A stretch of DNA of 64,000 nt from Thamnaconus septentrionalis (taxonomy: Eukaryota; Chordata; Actinopteri; Tetraodontiformes; Monacanthidae), in NCBI GenBank assembly GCA_009823395.1, contig CM020502.1, positions 17,029,944-17,093,943 on the forward strand. Reading direction: 5' to 3'. This document shows positions 1-15,200 of the stretch, piece after piece. The notes beneath the pieces are model-generated. The model did no database searches. It worked only from the letters and a program-made list of their open reading frames with translations, and had not been told where the DNA came from. The position numbers were made by a program, and so were the translations under genes. Each line of letters begins with the position of its first letter. Position 1 is the first letter of the stretch.

Positions 1-206
1 CATGCGGGTGATGCGCCGCATATTTCGGTCTTTCTCCTTGGAGCCCGACAGCAGGCGGACGCTCCTCAGGCGCATGATCATGAGGCCGTAGCAGATGGTG
101 ATGACCATCACGGGCACCACAAAGGCAAAGATGAAGACGCAGATCTTGGTTAACGTGTCCCAGTACCAGTCAGGCTCAGGGAACTTCAACATGCACATCG
201 TTCTGC
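1..206 (-). CDS. oprd1: oprd1 coding exon 3 (partial): ECL2, TM5, ICL3
   Basis: Completes G206 and encodes residues 207-274. ECL2 carries C210, the disulfide partner of C132, and a delta-type WYWDT motif. TM5 runs roughly residues 224-249 (KICVF to YGLM). ICL3 is basic and G-protein-facing ([10 protein letters not shown]...), ending RRITRM. The exon is open at the window edge; in mammals the remaining receptor lies in this same last coding exon, so it probably continues to the left. No stop, 3' UTR or poly(A) signal is present here. Confidence 0.95.
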
Positions 207-3200
207 CTGTCAGGGGGAGGAGGAAAGGGGAAATAACTGGTTAGGAATTTTGTGTTTCCTCAAGAAAAATGCTGCATTAAGGAAAGCTTCCTTTGCAAGT
301 GAACTCCCCACCAAAAGCAAAGTCTATCTTTTTTTTTTTGTGCCGAAATTCATCTCTGTGTGCCTCCTTTTCTGATGTGACAACCGCTTCCAGGTTAGTA
401 ATACACTCGTGGAAAGTACAAAAAAGTTTCTTCTATTTATAATTTATAATGAGAAGTACCTCCAGTGGCAGGTGGTCAAAGATCTGAAAGGTACGTAATT
501 TGGGAAATTTTCTTTTTTCTTTTTTAAATGCATTTTGCGAAAGGAGGAATTTAAGTGTTTCTACTAAAGATCACTGAGGTAATGATCGTGCTGCTAAGAC
601 TGGATTCTTCCAAGGCTATGAATAGATGAATCGAAATGATCTTTGATCATCGGGCAAGAAGGAAAATTGTGAAAACCAGTCCTGGCCCAGGTGTTCAGGT
701 CTCTAGTGGCCATGCTGGATAATTGGGGGTTAAAACGGCAACAAATAAATGAGAATTACTCACAATGTGTTTTGAATTGTCAATCGTGGCCCAGTGTTGC
801 TAATAATGTGGACAAAAACATGTGTGAAGGGTTTGTTTTGATAGCTGTTCCGCAGCTATTCCACTGTGCAAATCGCAATGGTTCGAGCCAGAGACGTACA
901 AAAAATGGTTTGGGATTACCGTTGTCTGCAACTTTGGTCACGGCCATGACCATGATGGGAACCCCGATGGCGGAGGACGCCACCCAAATGAGCACGTTGA
1001 TCATCTTGGCCTTGACCGGCGTCCGGAAGGCCAGCGCCTTGACGGGGTGGCACACGGCGATGTAGCGGTCCACACTCATCATGGTCAGGGTGAAGATGCT
1101 GGTGAACATGTTGTAGTAGTCGATGGCGATGACGAGCTTGCACAGCAACTCCCCGAATGGCCAGGTGTTCATCAGGTACTTGGCGCTCTGGAAGGGAAGT
1201 GTGCTGGTGGCCAGGGCGTCGGCCAGGGCCAGGTTGAAGATGTAGATGTTGGTGGCCGTCTTCATCTTGGTGTACCTGGTTGCAGGGAGAGAGGAGGCTG
1301 TTGTTGTGTTTTGAGGTTGTTTTTTTTTTGTGAGCGGTAAGCTAGGTAAGCTATATGACAGAGGTTTTCAAAGAGGAGGGGCGAGAGGGTTGCCCCAGAA
1401 AATTGGAGAGAAGACAAGAAACTTCCATCATGACATCATGTGAGTGACTAGCCAGTTTGTGCCATTTATCAAGGTAATTTGCTCCTCAAGCTAGCCTAGG
1501 TAGTGCAACATAGACAGGTTTGTGACAAATAAAGCAAAATAGCTGACAAAAAGCCCAGCTGTGGAAGACACTGCTGCAAAAAACAAAGAATTGGCCTACT
1601 ACAGTAAGAAAGCATGAGACAACCTCCATTAAGTATATGGTTTTAAACCCATAGAAAAAAATGCCCATAATTATCAACATGTTAGTTGGTTGCATTCTTA
1701 TTCTAAACAAATGTAACAATTATTAAATAGCATTTAAATTGAAGAAAAAACATTTTAAACATTTGATTTTTCTTTACATATTTTGTCACATTGTCTGTTG
1801 GTTTGCGAAGGGGGTCCCTGGCCAGAAGCCATTGCTGTTTGGGGGGCCATGGCATGGAAAAGCTTGGGAACTCCTGATATATGATTGTGGGGGACTTGTC
1901 CTCGAGTACAAAGCTGGTGAAATTGAGTGCATCTATTGTCCAAGGGTTAAATTGTATTTCCCTTATAAATGAGTGTTTTCATTTAACGGTTACAGTTGGC
2001 TTCTGATGAAGCAGCATCAGAACGCCACTTCTCTGGACTTGATGCTAATAAATTATACATATTCCGACTCCCAGCGTTCTGTCCTCACTGTTAGACGAAA
2101 ATGGATTCTCTTATATAAATGGGAGTCGGGGGTGAAAAAACCCTCAACTGTGCAAAACTGTTTATTGCAATATAGAGTAATTGGGATCAGATTTTTCCTT
2201 GCGGTATCCCGCTTAGCTTCCTAAAGGCCTCTCTCATCAGAACCCATGCGAGATTGTATTTATAGATCTAAGCCAATTAGTTTCCAATGAGGGGGCGGAA
2301 TATTTAAACCATCGTATTAAAGCACAGCTTCCATGCCTAGCGGGCAACTCAAGGGGCAAGAAACTAATGATCAGTTACTGCAAAACCAAAAACCCACAAT
2401 GTAATTATCACAGTACTGTTTGGAAGGTGACATTAGGGCTGATTCAAGTACAGTATGGAATTGAATATACTTGGAATATTTTTTTTCTTTATTTGAATAA
2501 TAAAGTACTGGCTGAATGAATGCGTCTTGGGGCTTAACTAGAGGGGGGGAGGGGAGCAGAAGAATATTCATATTCTTGCCTCAATTTGTTCCTGTTCCAT
2601 TCGAGCACACCTGAGGCTGACGTCTATTGATTTCCGTTCTCCTCATGTCTCGCGCAGCAGCACTTCAGACAGGAACCTAAAGGGGTCCTGGCGATGACAA
2701 GGAGGGGGCTGCGTCTTTATCTAATAGACGTTCGATCCTCGCCGCAGTTTTTCCAAGAATTGTCTCGAAGACATTTAACACTGTCTGCCGACGTTGTTGT
2801 TTATAATGTTCAGTCTGCACGGGGGAACAGACTCTCCCTCTCTTTCACTCTCTCTCTCTCTCTATGTAAAGACTCCTTGGTGGAGACTTAATAGCTTGAG
2901 ATTTGCTCACCGAGCATCCAGCCTGATATGATTAAGTCTGTGTTCAAATTATGGAAGAAACTACAATTTTCTGAGCTGACACCTCAAAATAGCAGGAAAG
3001 GGGGGAATAGAAAATACATAATTATCAGTCTTAGGTGACCTTTCATTGTTGGCTATGTTGCAATATGACAACATGCAGCAGCAAAGTAGGATTCTCAGCT
3101 GCAACGTCGTAGTCACACCAAACTGACACCCATTGCAGGAGGTATTTTAATTGAGTGATTTTAATTTCAACCCAGAAATTACTGTGTATGCAGTTGGAAG

Positions 3201-6200
3201 CAGCTTATCAGATTTATGAGGAGTGTGGCACAGTGGCGGACTGCTGGAATCGCTAGACCAGTGCTGGTTGTAATGATTTTTGTTTTCATCAAAGATGGCG
3301 TGATATAAGGGCATTGCTTTCAACCACAGAATAATTAAGCTACACAGTACTGTACTGCTGTAGCAGTCAGTCGTGAAACATGACAAGCTTTTTTTTTTGT
3401 TTTGTTTTTAATGGTAATTCTGAAAGTAAACTGGAATCCTTATTTTCATTTCTGTGAACGACATCCCATCTCGTATTTTCTGCTCTCTTTGCACGGAATT
3501 GTTATCTTCCTTCAGTTGATCTGGAGCCTTCGGGGACTCGAAGGTTGACAATTCATGAAATTGTAACAGTAAGAGCAGCACTGAACCCGGACCTGCCAGG
3601 TGTAGGACTTTATAACATTAGTCCTCTTGCGAGAAGACTCTCTTCCCATCCTCATCTTCTTCAACAAGGTCTCCTTTGGGCTCTTTGGCAAAACAGCCCT
3701 TACTTTACCATTGATTAATGAGCTAGCTAGCTTCTTTATCTTGCACTTTAATCTCAACTCAAACTAAAAAGAAGTGTCGTCAGCAGCAGATGGCTGTTTT
3801 GATCATCCTAATCAGATGCTGAAGTTCCACTTAGAGTGGAAGAGGGCTGTCAAGTAAGTGCAACATTAATGCACTGCTTTGATTAGGGGAAAAAAAAAAC
3901 ATAGAAACAAGTCTTGCTTAAGGTCAGAGGTCTTCTTTGATCGAAGCGATGTTTTTAATGAAATGTTGAATGTCTTTACATTGTTGCTTCCAAAGTTCGC
4001 CTCCAATTTGGCTTAAAACCGGAATCCTTCAAACCCACCCTCCCCAACAGTCAGCTGTCTGTAGAGCACTCAGGCTTTAAGGGAACAAAGCAAGACGGAG
4101 TATAAATCCCCAGAAATAAGAGTCAGGTGCGGTCAAAGATAAAAAAAACAAACAAATAAATAAAAATCCTGACACCGGTTTCCTTTTACGAGATGCGGTT
4201 TTGCCCCTCCAGCATCCTCCCTTACCCCACTCAGCGGCAGCAACACTGGAGGAACTTGTTGTTTGTCCCTCCGCACTAAGTGTGGTTTGACAAACAAAAT
4301 GCAAATTTAACTCGACAAACTCCCCCACTGTCTGCATGAAATATATCTTGGAGCAGGCGAGGTGCAGTCGCAGTCTGCTGCTCACTGGAAGGAGTGGAAA
4401 AAACAAAATCTCCCCTTCAGTCTACTTTCCTCCTCCCTAAGTGTCACTCAAAAACTTTTTTTTTCTTTTTCCCCTAAAATCCCCTTTCCTGTGATTCTGT
4501 TGAAAATTCCAGTCATGGCCGGGGTGAGGAGTCTTGCAATTTTGCATTCTCATGTTTATTTATTTTGCACCTGGGCTCGACCCTCCATCAAAAGCTCCGC
4601 TGAGCCAGTGGCAGCTCCACCACCCGGTGTCTTGCAATCCCCATTAAGAGGCTCTTCACCGGGCGATGACAAGATGATGACCAAATGTGCAAAAATGTAC
4701 ATACAGTATGTGTGACAGGAGTGAGTACCTGATACCTACTCTGCAACTTTTCCAACATATGAAACACTCCCCCCTGCAGTGGCAACAGACCCCGTCGTGC
4801 TGCTGATTCTCCACATCGCTGTCTATATTCCACACACTTGCCCACTGGCTACTGGGATCAACAGACATTCCAGTCTTAACCTGCTGCTTTCATATGCAAC
4901 GCGCCTCTTAACCCTCACTTCTTGGATATCCGGCTCCTTGAACTGGGAAATTATGCAAGGGTTGGTATTCAAACCCTTGAGGTGGCATTCGCTGCCTCGA
5001 TCTCATCGCCACAGAAGGAATGAGGTGAAGCGGCAGCAAATCATTTTCCGCAACCTGCGCCGTATATGTCACTTATATTTTTCTTATCAGGGCACCAAAC
5101 TGCGACAAGTTTCCCCAACGTCAAAGCTGGAATAAAAAAATGAAGAAAGGCACCTGGGATACGCTGTTTCTAATCCATCAAATATCAACACAGATTCTGG
5201 CTCTGCTAAATCGAAGCCTGTCTGTGTCTCTTGAAAGTGGAAAATATTAAACCTAAAAAAGGAAAATATTGAGAGATGATTAGTGTATATATATATAATC
5301 CAGAAAGCGTGTGCATGCGAACATGTTAACATTGGCTATAATTATGCTGAAACTAACCCTAAATCCCCTCTTGTCCTCAGAACTCTGTTGCCATGTTGTC
5401 TTTCCAAGAGGATCACTTTCAGTGATCTACATCTTTGCATGCCTACTTTTGGTTCATTGTATTCTTGTGATGCCTAAACTAAACCGCTTACATATTTTAT
5501 TAGAGCTCTGTGTTGGATGAAGGTCCATCACAGATAGCTGTCCCCTTGGAAGCATGACACTCCAGATTTAGGGCTATATCAGTTATGTACAGCGTCATTT
5601 TAGTTAATTGGTTGGAGCACGTATCCTGTTACTTTTAAACAAAGTCATTAAAAGAGCTCAATATCAACAGACAGAGCAGGGTGTGTAATATGATGCTCTA
5701 CCCCAGAAGAAATGACCACCACTGAAGCTTCATATATCCTACTTTTTTTTTTATTACCTTATATCTGACCTTGATTAAATTGCGTATTGGCCCTTTAAGT
5801 TTTCCTCCTATTTGTGCAGGTCCAGTGGGGGGAAAAACAAGGCACTGATCCTGGAAAAATAAGCTATCACTGCCCTACAATCTGTGCCATTTCCCCTGAC
5901 TGCCACAGAGCGAAAGTGCCATGGAAACCAACCAAGTGGTACAGAACAGCCCTCAGTCCCCGAATCCCGTTCAATCCCCACTGCAATAAATAATTGACAA
6001 AATGGTCATAAGGAATAACTAATTTTTCACCATAGTGTATTTTTGTTTTCCCACAGGCAATTACACCTAAGTGTTACGCTGTGCTGGGAATAAATGACCC
6101 ATTTTTAAAAAATATTATTTTCTGACGAATCAAGAAATGGCGCCACGACTGGACTGGACTGACTGTAAACTTGGATAACGAGTGTTCCCCTATCACACCA

Positions 6201-9200
6201 CTGACCCAAATACATTGAGTCTGCACGGCAAAACTAATTTGCATTCTTGTCCTTTATGACCATTTGCCACTTACCGTGCCAGCAGTAGTGTAGTGGTCCC
6301 TGGTGAAGTGGGTACCCTTAATTCATGCCCTTTTTTGAGCAACCCTTCAGCAAAGGATAAATGCCCTAATATCCATCAGAGAGGATTGAGAAGTAGGTAT
6401 ATGCAATGCTGATTGAAACATAAGTGGGTATAACCGCATATACGCTGCATTACACCATGGTGTGCCAGTGTCGCCAGTAAGGTTTCTGTCAACCTTAACG
6501 GTAAAAGGTGCTTCATTTGCAGTAGTTGTTGAAATTTCAAACTTCAGCATATAAATAGAAGCTATTGCACAGAAATGTGCTACTTCTCATCCCCCAGGTC
6601 TCCGAAGCTTTGGATTCTGCACGTAAAGCCTCGCCTTTATACACGTAGGGGATTGGGTTTATCGTCTTTTCCATAACTGAACCACGATTCCCTAGAAATT
6701 GCTCTGGCCTCTCTCCCTAATCCAGGCAGGCAAGGCTCATGTGCATTCTCAAAATGCCACTTTCTCCTTTCGCCACTAGCAAATAAGTGCTGCTGTGAAA
6801 ATTCTCTCCTGCCCAGCCTGGAGTGTTATGGGCACTGTGGAGATTAGCGAGTCAATGGTGGCAGGGAGAGCGTCGATACTGTTGGCCTGCGACGCTGCAG
6901 GGGTCCTTCTTGCCCACACAAAAGCTGCAAATATGAGGTGTAATAAATGAGATTAGTTATTGCAGCTTTCTGGCCCCATCATCCGGCCAACCATTGATCC
7001 ATTTTGCAGCCAGAGCTTCTCATGCACTCAGGGTTGCAGGCTTGCTGGAGGTTATCCCAGTGGATTTAAGGAAAAGGTGTTTGTCGCACAGCCGCAAAGT
7101 GGAACAACCATTCGGACTCAGACCTTCGGCCAATTTGGAGTTCCAAATCATCCAGATGGGAAAACATATTCCCATTACCCATTGAGAATCCGCAAGGAAA
7201 GGCCTGGGAATATAACCAGAGTCCTTCATGCTGTAGTTACAGTGCTCATGACTACACCACCGAGGCACCCTGGGCCTAATATGTCATTTCAAATCTCCAC
7301 CTGAACAAAGGATGTGGTATTAAAGAGGCGCCAGTGGAGGATGGTAATGAAGGCTGTAAGATGCTTTTCAGGCATGACTCTGGTACATGAGTGCGGCTTC
7401 CTTATGTCGCGAACAAGAAGGCTGTCGTTGTTGGCTTCCCGCTGAGCTGGGTCTCTTGTTGGATAAAAAAACGACTGCGACAGGAAAGCCCTCCTCTTCA
7501 TGGGGTTGTGTCAGGGTTGCTCACCGTTTAATCCCTATAATGTGACAGAGCTTTTGCCTTTTTGTCTCCTCTTTGAAGACTTGGGAAAGCAAATATGTCA
7601 AGCGATGTTCCGCCCTTTTCAAAATTGCAGCGTAGCACATTTTCTATCCAGTCTTCACCCCGGTTTTCCTTTCCTTCCTATATGCATCATAGACAGTTTT
7701 GTTAAACCTCCTCTGCAGGCCGGATCCCTTCCTCCATTTCTTTAGGTGCCACATCAGAGGAATTTTGTATCACGGCAGAATCAAAAACAAATGTCTACTC
7801 TATTCAGTGAGAATACTGAAAGCTAATCATGAGAGTAATGTAACACACCTCCAAAGATAACGATGGCCTTTGCTGTCCAATTTCTTTAGTATTCTTATTG
7901 GTTAATGTTGATTCATGGCAAACAGGAATATAGTCTTAAATCTTAAATAGTAACAGTAGTTTATTTGTACAAATTATCCAATTATACATTATTATATTAT
8001 AAGGAATATAAATGATACAAATTTGTACAAAAGGGTATTGAAAAATAGATTATATAAATACTTGCCAAAAATAAATACATATACTACATCTACTGTTGGA
8101 AGGTTTCTTTACATGCAGGATTTTTACACAGTTGATCTAATGTTGGTTCAGTGGGAACAAGAAAACCTGGTGTAAAGAGAGCAGAGCTACTTTCTTTGCT
8201 CATAAAAGGTGTTTCTTTGAATAGACATCTCTTAGCGAGAGGCTAGTAAATGTTGCGTAAGAGGCCATTGCAAAAAAACAAACAAAAAAAAACACCCCTC
8301 ATGCGCGATACTACAGTTACTGAAGAGAGCGCAGCAACCTGCATATCTGCATCATTTGCCTATTTCTCCTCAACTTCTTCAATCTTTTTAACGATACTGG
8401 ACACCTGTACGATTTGGCTTTTTCTTGTACATGTTCATGTGCGATAGGGAGAGTGGGTGCATGTGTGGCACCACCCCTCTCTCCCCCTCTCCGCCCCAAT
8501 CCCTAACCTTCTGCATCTTCTGGCCTGTGACTCTTCAGCTCAGCAGCTCTCCTACCTGATGTGTATTATGGCTTGATTGGCAGCCAGAGACGCACCTGGT
8601 CTGCCTTCTCTTATTTCCCCCCTTTTTTCTGTTAAATGCAGCGCTGGAGATCAGAGTGGGTGGGTTGGTTTTGCTGTGTCTGAGTGGCATTGTTTGGATT
8701 TTTCCCCCGCGTTTCTCCCTCGCCCTAAAAGTACTTGTGGTTGGTTTAGGATGTATATTTAGTTGTTTTGGATGTGTTTTAGTATTTGTAAAAATGAATA
8801 ACTTTTTTTTTTTTTTACTTTTGGAATAAAAGGATTCTTTTGTTTTCCAGCTGTCATTTATGTATGCATGCATGTATGTACTCTTCATTATCCCTATAAG
8901 CGCCAGAATTTTTTCAAGAAAATATTCAATTTTGATATGAAGATTTCAAATGGCTGTGACTTGAAATTGGTTAGAGATAAAGCAATACTGTAGTTGAGAA
9001 AAATCTTCAGTATGACCCAAACTTTGTGAAAGGAGTACATTTTTGTTTGTTTGTTTTTGTATTATGTCAGATCCCTGTCTCCACAATACCCCGAGGCTCA
9101 TCAAAATGTTTTATCCACTTTTGATAATTTTCCACATATCTCAAACAGACCCAGCCATCATCACTGTAATTTACAGGGTGACCGCAAACATCCCTGCTGC

Positions 9201-12200
9201 CTCCACGGGCACTGGCTGGGCGTTTCCTCCCACAGCTTCTACCACGTTGACCACTACCTCCCCCATTTTTTTCATTCCCGCTCCCTCCGTCACCATTAGC
9301 GGTGTTTTGAGCACTCCTGCTTCCCCCACCACGTACCCTCATCCTCATTCGCCAATTATTCTCGGTAAAATTCGCTGTCTTTCTCTCTCTCTCTCTCCGC
9401 TCCCACTCTCGGGTTGAGTTGCACAGCCGCACAGTGTTGGAGTCAGGAAGCGACTCAATCAATTCAATGGCATTTCCTGACATTTGCACACTTTTGCTGT
9501 TGTGAAGCAAGAGATCAGAATGTTGAGCGAACAATCACCTCCACGGTCTTCGAGATTTCTTTGTGCAGAAGGGCACCTTTCCATAAAGGCTGATGTTAAG
9601 TAGGTGCCATTAGCGTTTTTCCCTTTCACATGCAAAGCACGTGGCCTTTCATTTGGCCTACACAAACAATGGACCTCTCACTGCACTGGACACGCAGGGA
9701 AAAAAAAAACCCCAAGCATGTCAGTTCTAAAAATGGAGCTGACAGAGCAGATAGAAATGTTCTTCCGAAGCAGGAAACTCAACAACATGGACATCAGAAA
9801 ATGGCAGAGATGCATCAATTTATGAAAATTCTTAAGTTGTTGAGAATTTCAATGAGGCAGCCTATGAATGGCTATTTCCTCTCATTCAATTACTCTGATG
9901 ACCTTTCTCCGCCCTTTTACCACTTGTACAAGTTCCGCAGATTCACGTTCCACTGCAGAGAAATACGATTTGCATTTATATTAGTCTTTACGTTTGTGCG
10001 GCTTTTCGTACCAATACATTTGTGTGCGTTAGCATTTTGTTTTGTGATGCACAAATCAGGCTCAAATCCTTACCCCCCTTTTTTTCTTTTTTTTTTACTG
10101 AAATGGCAAATGCATCTCTCTATGGTAGTATAGTATAAATGTACTTGGGTGGCAGAGATCACCATCCAAGATCCCACCACTTGGGTACTATTGCTCAGAG
10201 GGACTCTGGTTGTGCTGCACCTTTATCTATTAATTAAAAGATTACACATTCCTAACCAAGAACTCCCAAATGTGGCAGCCCCAGATGTCACAAGTTACCA
10301 TTTTTTAATCAGTTAATTTATGTACTAATGGATTATTCTAATTAAGTTAATAAGGAGATAGCCATTTTCCTTTCCAAGGGGATCAACTATCTAATGAACT
10401 TATCAGTGCGCTAAAGACCATCAGTCATATCTTATTAGTTAAAGGGGCAATACGAAATTTTCATTATTATCAGATATCAAGTTATAAAAAAAATTGGTAT
10501 GTGAAGCTCTAGTGGCCACCCGTGGACGTTAGTGCATGAAATTCTCTATGCTATAAATACCAAGAAGCAACCATCTCTATGATGGCACAACATCAGAAAA
10601 CACATGGAAACAGAATGAAATGAACTACAAATGAATGCTAACGTTTCCTAAAATTTTGCTGGATGTAAGTCTAAATTTCAAGGATCACCTCCTGATACCA
10701 GAACTGGTTACCATGTCGTGTTTCAAGACAAAAAGTCTTGGAGGGAACGGAAGCAGAATTCTGTTTCTGAGGCATAATTTTACCTATTTTAATTTTTCAG
10801 TTTTTAAGTTTAGTTTGCACATCCAGCTCATTCACTCGACATATTATATATTTTAATTAAATTTTTTATTTTTGCTCGCTTAGTGGGTTTTTGTGGCCTC
10901 ACATACAAGGCTGACTGAGTATATTTTATGTTACGTGCTGTGCTCAGTTGCGCTCTATAGTGGTGAACAAAATTTGCTTGCTTCCACTTTAGGTTTTTTT
11001 TTTAAGGAATATATTTGTTTTAAATAAGAAATTAAACGGCTCATTAAAAATGTGGGTTAAAATTTAAATTAATTTGTCATCTCACTTTGTCATCAACAGC
11101 TCTGCAGATTTTCATCCAAGTAGGAATTAAGGAGCGATTACACCGACTTTAGATGACAACTTAATTCACCGTTTGAAGATGTTGATGGTGAATGGTACCA
11201 CGTCTTTGAGAAGAAACGGACACAGAAAAATGGGGCAACACAGTGGCCTGATAAGAGCAGCAACTGTCCTTCCACCACTGGTGGCGTTTCCCTTAATTTG
11301 ATGGACGCTACGGATGACATCCTACAAGTGTGCCAGATTACGAATGAGGATTAACCGCAGGAACCGAAAAAAGAAAGCAGCTGATTGGGTGGACTTTGGA
11401 TCTGACGACAAAGAAAGAGGCACAAGGAAAAGGTTGAAGACGCCGAGGTGAGGGGGACTTGAAAATGAACCCGGACTGCTCAGGTATTGGCCATTTTTCT
11501 TCATCTATTTGCCAGACAGTCCGAAACAACCCAGTTTAAACACTCCAGCATTTCCCTCTCTCTATGTCCTGCGGCATCCATTCCTCATCCTGCTCGCACC
11601 ACCTGCGAAATCCTTTCTTTTTTTTCCCGCCTTTTTTTCCCTCTCACTACCATCGCTGACAAATTACCTGTAGCTGAACTCTGCTCTGAAATCTCCGCTC
11701 TGGTTAATTCCTTCCAGTGGTTCCCGCCCCTGGGCGATAAGAAGACATGCCGGTCTCGCCTATTTAATTGATCCCACACGAGGTTCCAATCGCACAGACG
11801 GGAGACGGGAGCAGTGCTGTCACATAAACACGCAAAGTCTCCCGTCAGGGCTTTTACTGTAAAGGGCATGTGTGATCACATATCACCAGAAATATTTGAA
11901 ATACAGAGCTGAGATGGACTTGAATTTCATGGCTTTATCCCAACAGTTTTTTTTGTTTCATCCATACATGTTCATATCGTGGTAGCAGAACCAACCTAGG
12001 TAGATAGGCAACCTAAACACAAGCAATCCATGGTTCAGTATCTTGGAAAAATATCACAGCAGTCGATTTTGCCCTTCCGGCGAAGTGACCCTTTCGTAAA
12101 AGATTGGCGTAAGCGAGAATGGGAGACCCGCACGCTTGGTTTATCCACGCCGATGTTTCACTGTCTCTCTCTAGGGAGATGATCTTTCTCTGCTGATGCA

Positions 12201-15200
12201 GGCATAATCAAGCAACGCAATGCGATTCTGGTGCTAGCATCGCTTCATTAACATAAGAAGAAAAACTGAGCGGCGTCATCTTTTGCCGCAGCCTTTGTCC
12301 GCCGGTTTTCCTGCTGGAGTGACGCAAAAACTGTATTAAAAGGTAAGCTGCTTTTAACCACTAACTGAACATAAAGATGGACAGCACGATAGTGACGTCA
12401 CCCCGTTGGTTATGGAATAGTCATTCAGAAGCCGAGAGGTTGGTTGGCGGCACCTTGAGTTTGCGTTCCGATTTGAAATCAGATGGATGTGTGGGTGCTA
12501 GCCAATGGTGAGCAATGATTGGAGCACGACTGCAGCGTGTGCTTTTTCACTCAGAATAAGACCAAATTGGGAAAAAACAGAGTTGGGGCCGCTTTCTTGT
12601 CATTTGTTGAACCAGTTTGTAAAGGTATGAATTTATTGACTGCTAGTGATTTTTTTATTTTATTATTTTTTTTTTTATTTATTTGCAAGCATTTATGGCA
12701 GTCACTGCTGTTCAAATGACAGAATGCATGTTTCCACATTGGCCTTCGTTTTGGAACATTCATTATATACCATCATTGTTTTAAATTGTATTGGAGTCAA
12801 TGGCTTTCTCAACCATTGAATGCAGGCGGTGTCACGTCCTTCGCCAGAATCTATGCTTTAGCACTAAATATCGCAACCTGAATGTTGTTCTACTGAAATC
12901 TTGTTTTTTGGCAGAAAAGGAAGGTTTGTATTAGGAAAGTCTTTCCGGGTTCACTAATGCGCAGGGCCATGTGTCCCCGTGACAAACACTCCCAAACTGT
13001 CCCTCAAAAAATGGGACCGCCCGAGAAGTTGGTTACGTGACTACAAAGCAGAACAGCGTCAGTCAGCGTCTTTGTTTTCCAGTGTTGTTTTAGCTATTCT
13101 GTTGTCAAAGCTGAAGTGGAAATGTACATTCATAGACCACTTAATGTCTGCAGCTCAAGCGATAAAGAAAGGAAATCCATTACTGTGGAAATTACCTGAA
13201 GGAAAAAATAGCATTTGAGGTGAAAAACATAATTATCTTACAGTTAAATGGCAACAAAAAGGAAATTCAACTAAAATGTAACAGGTTGGTCCTACTCGTT
13301 TCACCACTACCAGGTGCACTTTTCCTGCTGCGATCATACAGCCATACTCTTTATTCCTTGGAGTCTGGATTTGGCCTCAATGCACCTTGGACAATCGCTT
13401 ATCTTTTGGGTTTTGAAATAAGATTGAACAACCCCCCCCGGCCCCTCTTGAGGAGCGGCTTAGCTGATAAACCCCCTCTTGCACAAACCAATCCGACTCC
13501 CCATCGGCTGCCCATCATACTGATTTCAAATGACTGCCACTCGACAGTAAATTGGAAGAGCACTGAAGCAGTTCCTGGCTGGCCAGTGTGACCGTGGTGC
13601 CGGGAACCGAGATGCAGGACTGTCTCAGGCATGTACGACGCCTCCATCCAACAATTAATTGCACTGGCTCTTGATGCGACAGCAGCCCAAATCCCAATTT
13701 ATGCCACCGTGAGCGCACATGCTCTCTCGGCTTTAAAAGGGGCTTCTGCGCACTGAAGCATGCCTCACTGTAAAATCACAGCTGCTCAGACTGATGAACG
13801 CAACGGTTAGTTGAAGTGAGATACTGTGCGTACAAGAACTTTTTGGAAAGTTCAAGTTTCTTCTTCTTCTTCTTCTGCCGCATTATCTGGAGTTGGGTGG
13901 CGGGGCCAACAGTCTCAGCAGAGATGTCCAGACTTCGCTGGCCCCAGTCACCTCCTCCAGCTCATCTGGCAGGACCCCAAGGCGTTCCAGGCCAGCCGAG
14001 GGACCTAGTCCCTCCAGCGTGTCTTGGGTATTCCCCAGGGCCTCCGCCCGGTGGGACATGCCCAGAACACCTCTCCAGGGAGGCGTCCAGGAGGCATCTG
14101 AAACTGATGCGCGAGCCACCTCAACTGACTCCTCTCGATGTGGAGGAGCAGTGGCTCTGTTCCAAGCTCCTCCTGGGTAACGGAGCTCGTCACCCTGTTC
14201 TTAAGGGGTGCCCAGTCACCCTGCGGAGGAAACTCATTTGGGCCGCTTGTATCCACGATCTTGTTCTTTCGGTCATTGAAACTTTTATTCAACTTTTTTT
14301 ATTCGTCTGTCAGTGTTTTTTTTTTCTTTTCTTTTTTAGCTTTGCTTTTGAAGGACATACCCTCATCTATTGTGCTGATGAAATAATGTTAATGATTAAA
14401 GACATAATGATAATGTGGTGGTTTAGAAACTGACATTCAAGGTGAAGTCTAACTTTTAGAGTTAAAGAAAGTAATTTTTCTACATTATAAAACTTTTCAG
14501 TCTTTCATAAAAAATTAAAATAAAATTCTGTGACTCTGTGGGAGAACGGCACCTGCTCCAACTGACACGGCTCCCCCTGCTGGCCTGATGTAGGACTACA
14601 GTATGCAACCTTAAATTACACACCTCTCCAACCTGTAGCTAAACCACACTCGTCTCCTTATTGCCAACTTCAACTTTGTTGTCTTTGGTGCATCTGTTAT
14701 GATGAACACATGGGAGCTCATGAACTAGCTTGCTTCTCATTTTATGGCTGTGGGCGCTAAATGGCCTTGACAACTTGTTTTCAAATCACTTGGTGCATGT
14801 TGAATTATTGTTCCAACATTGCTTGTTTGTCCTTTATAAATGCAGAAACTCGGTTTGTGTCACTTGATTTGAGAGCACACCTGTGATGTGTTTATTGATT
14901 GGCTCATTCAAACTTCATCAATTATGCATTGAGGTCAGGGTGTCATCTTAACCTCTATCTATCGCAATTCATCATTTATAAAGTATGACTGCACAATCAA
15001 TAAACGAATAATAGATGTGCTTACAAATCAAGTACCCAAAACGCAAGTTTGCACTTGGAAAGATTTTCACCATAGTTTATATCTACCATCTACGTGTGCC
15101 TCAAAAGTAATTTACTGCCGCCCTGACAATTGTACTTAAGCACACGCTGCCAGTTGTAACAGATCTGTGACGCACGACACTGGGGAACTGAAGAGAGATT

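Noticed and set aside
13816..14433. 205-codon plus-strand open frame
   Set aside because: It is antisense to the LINE reverse-transcriptase remnant and owes its length to that element's GC-rich sequence.
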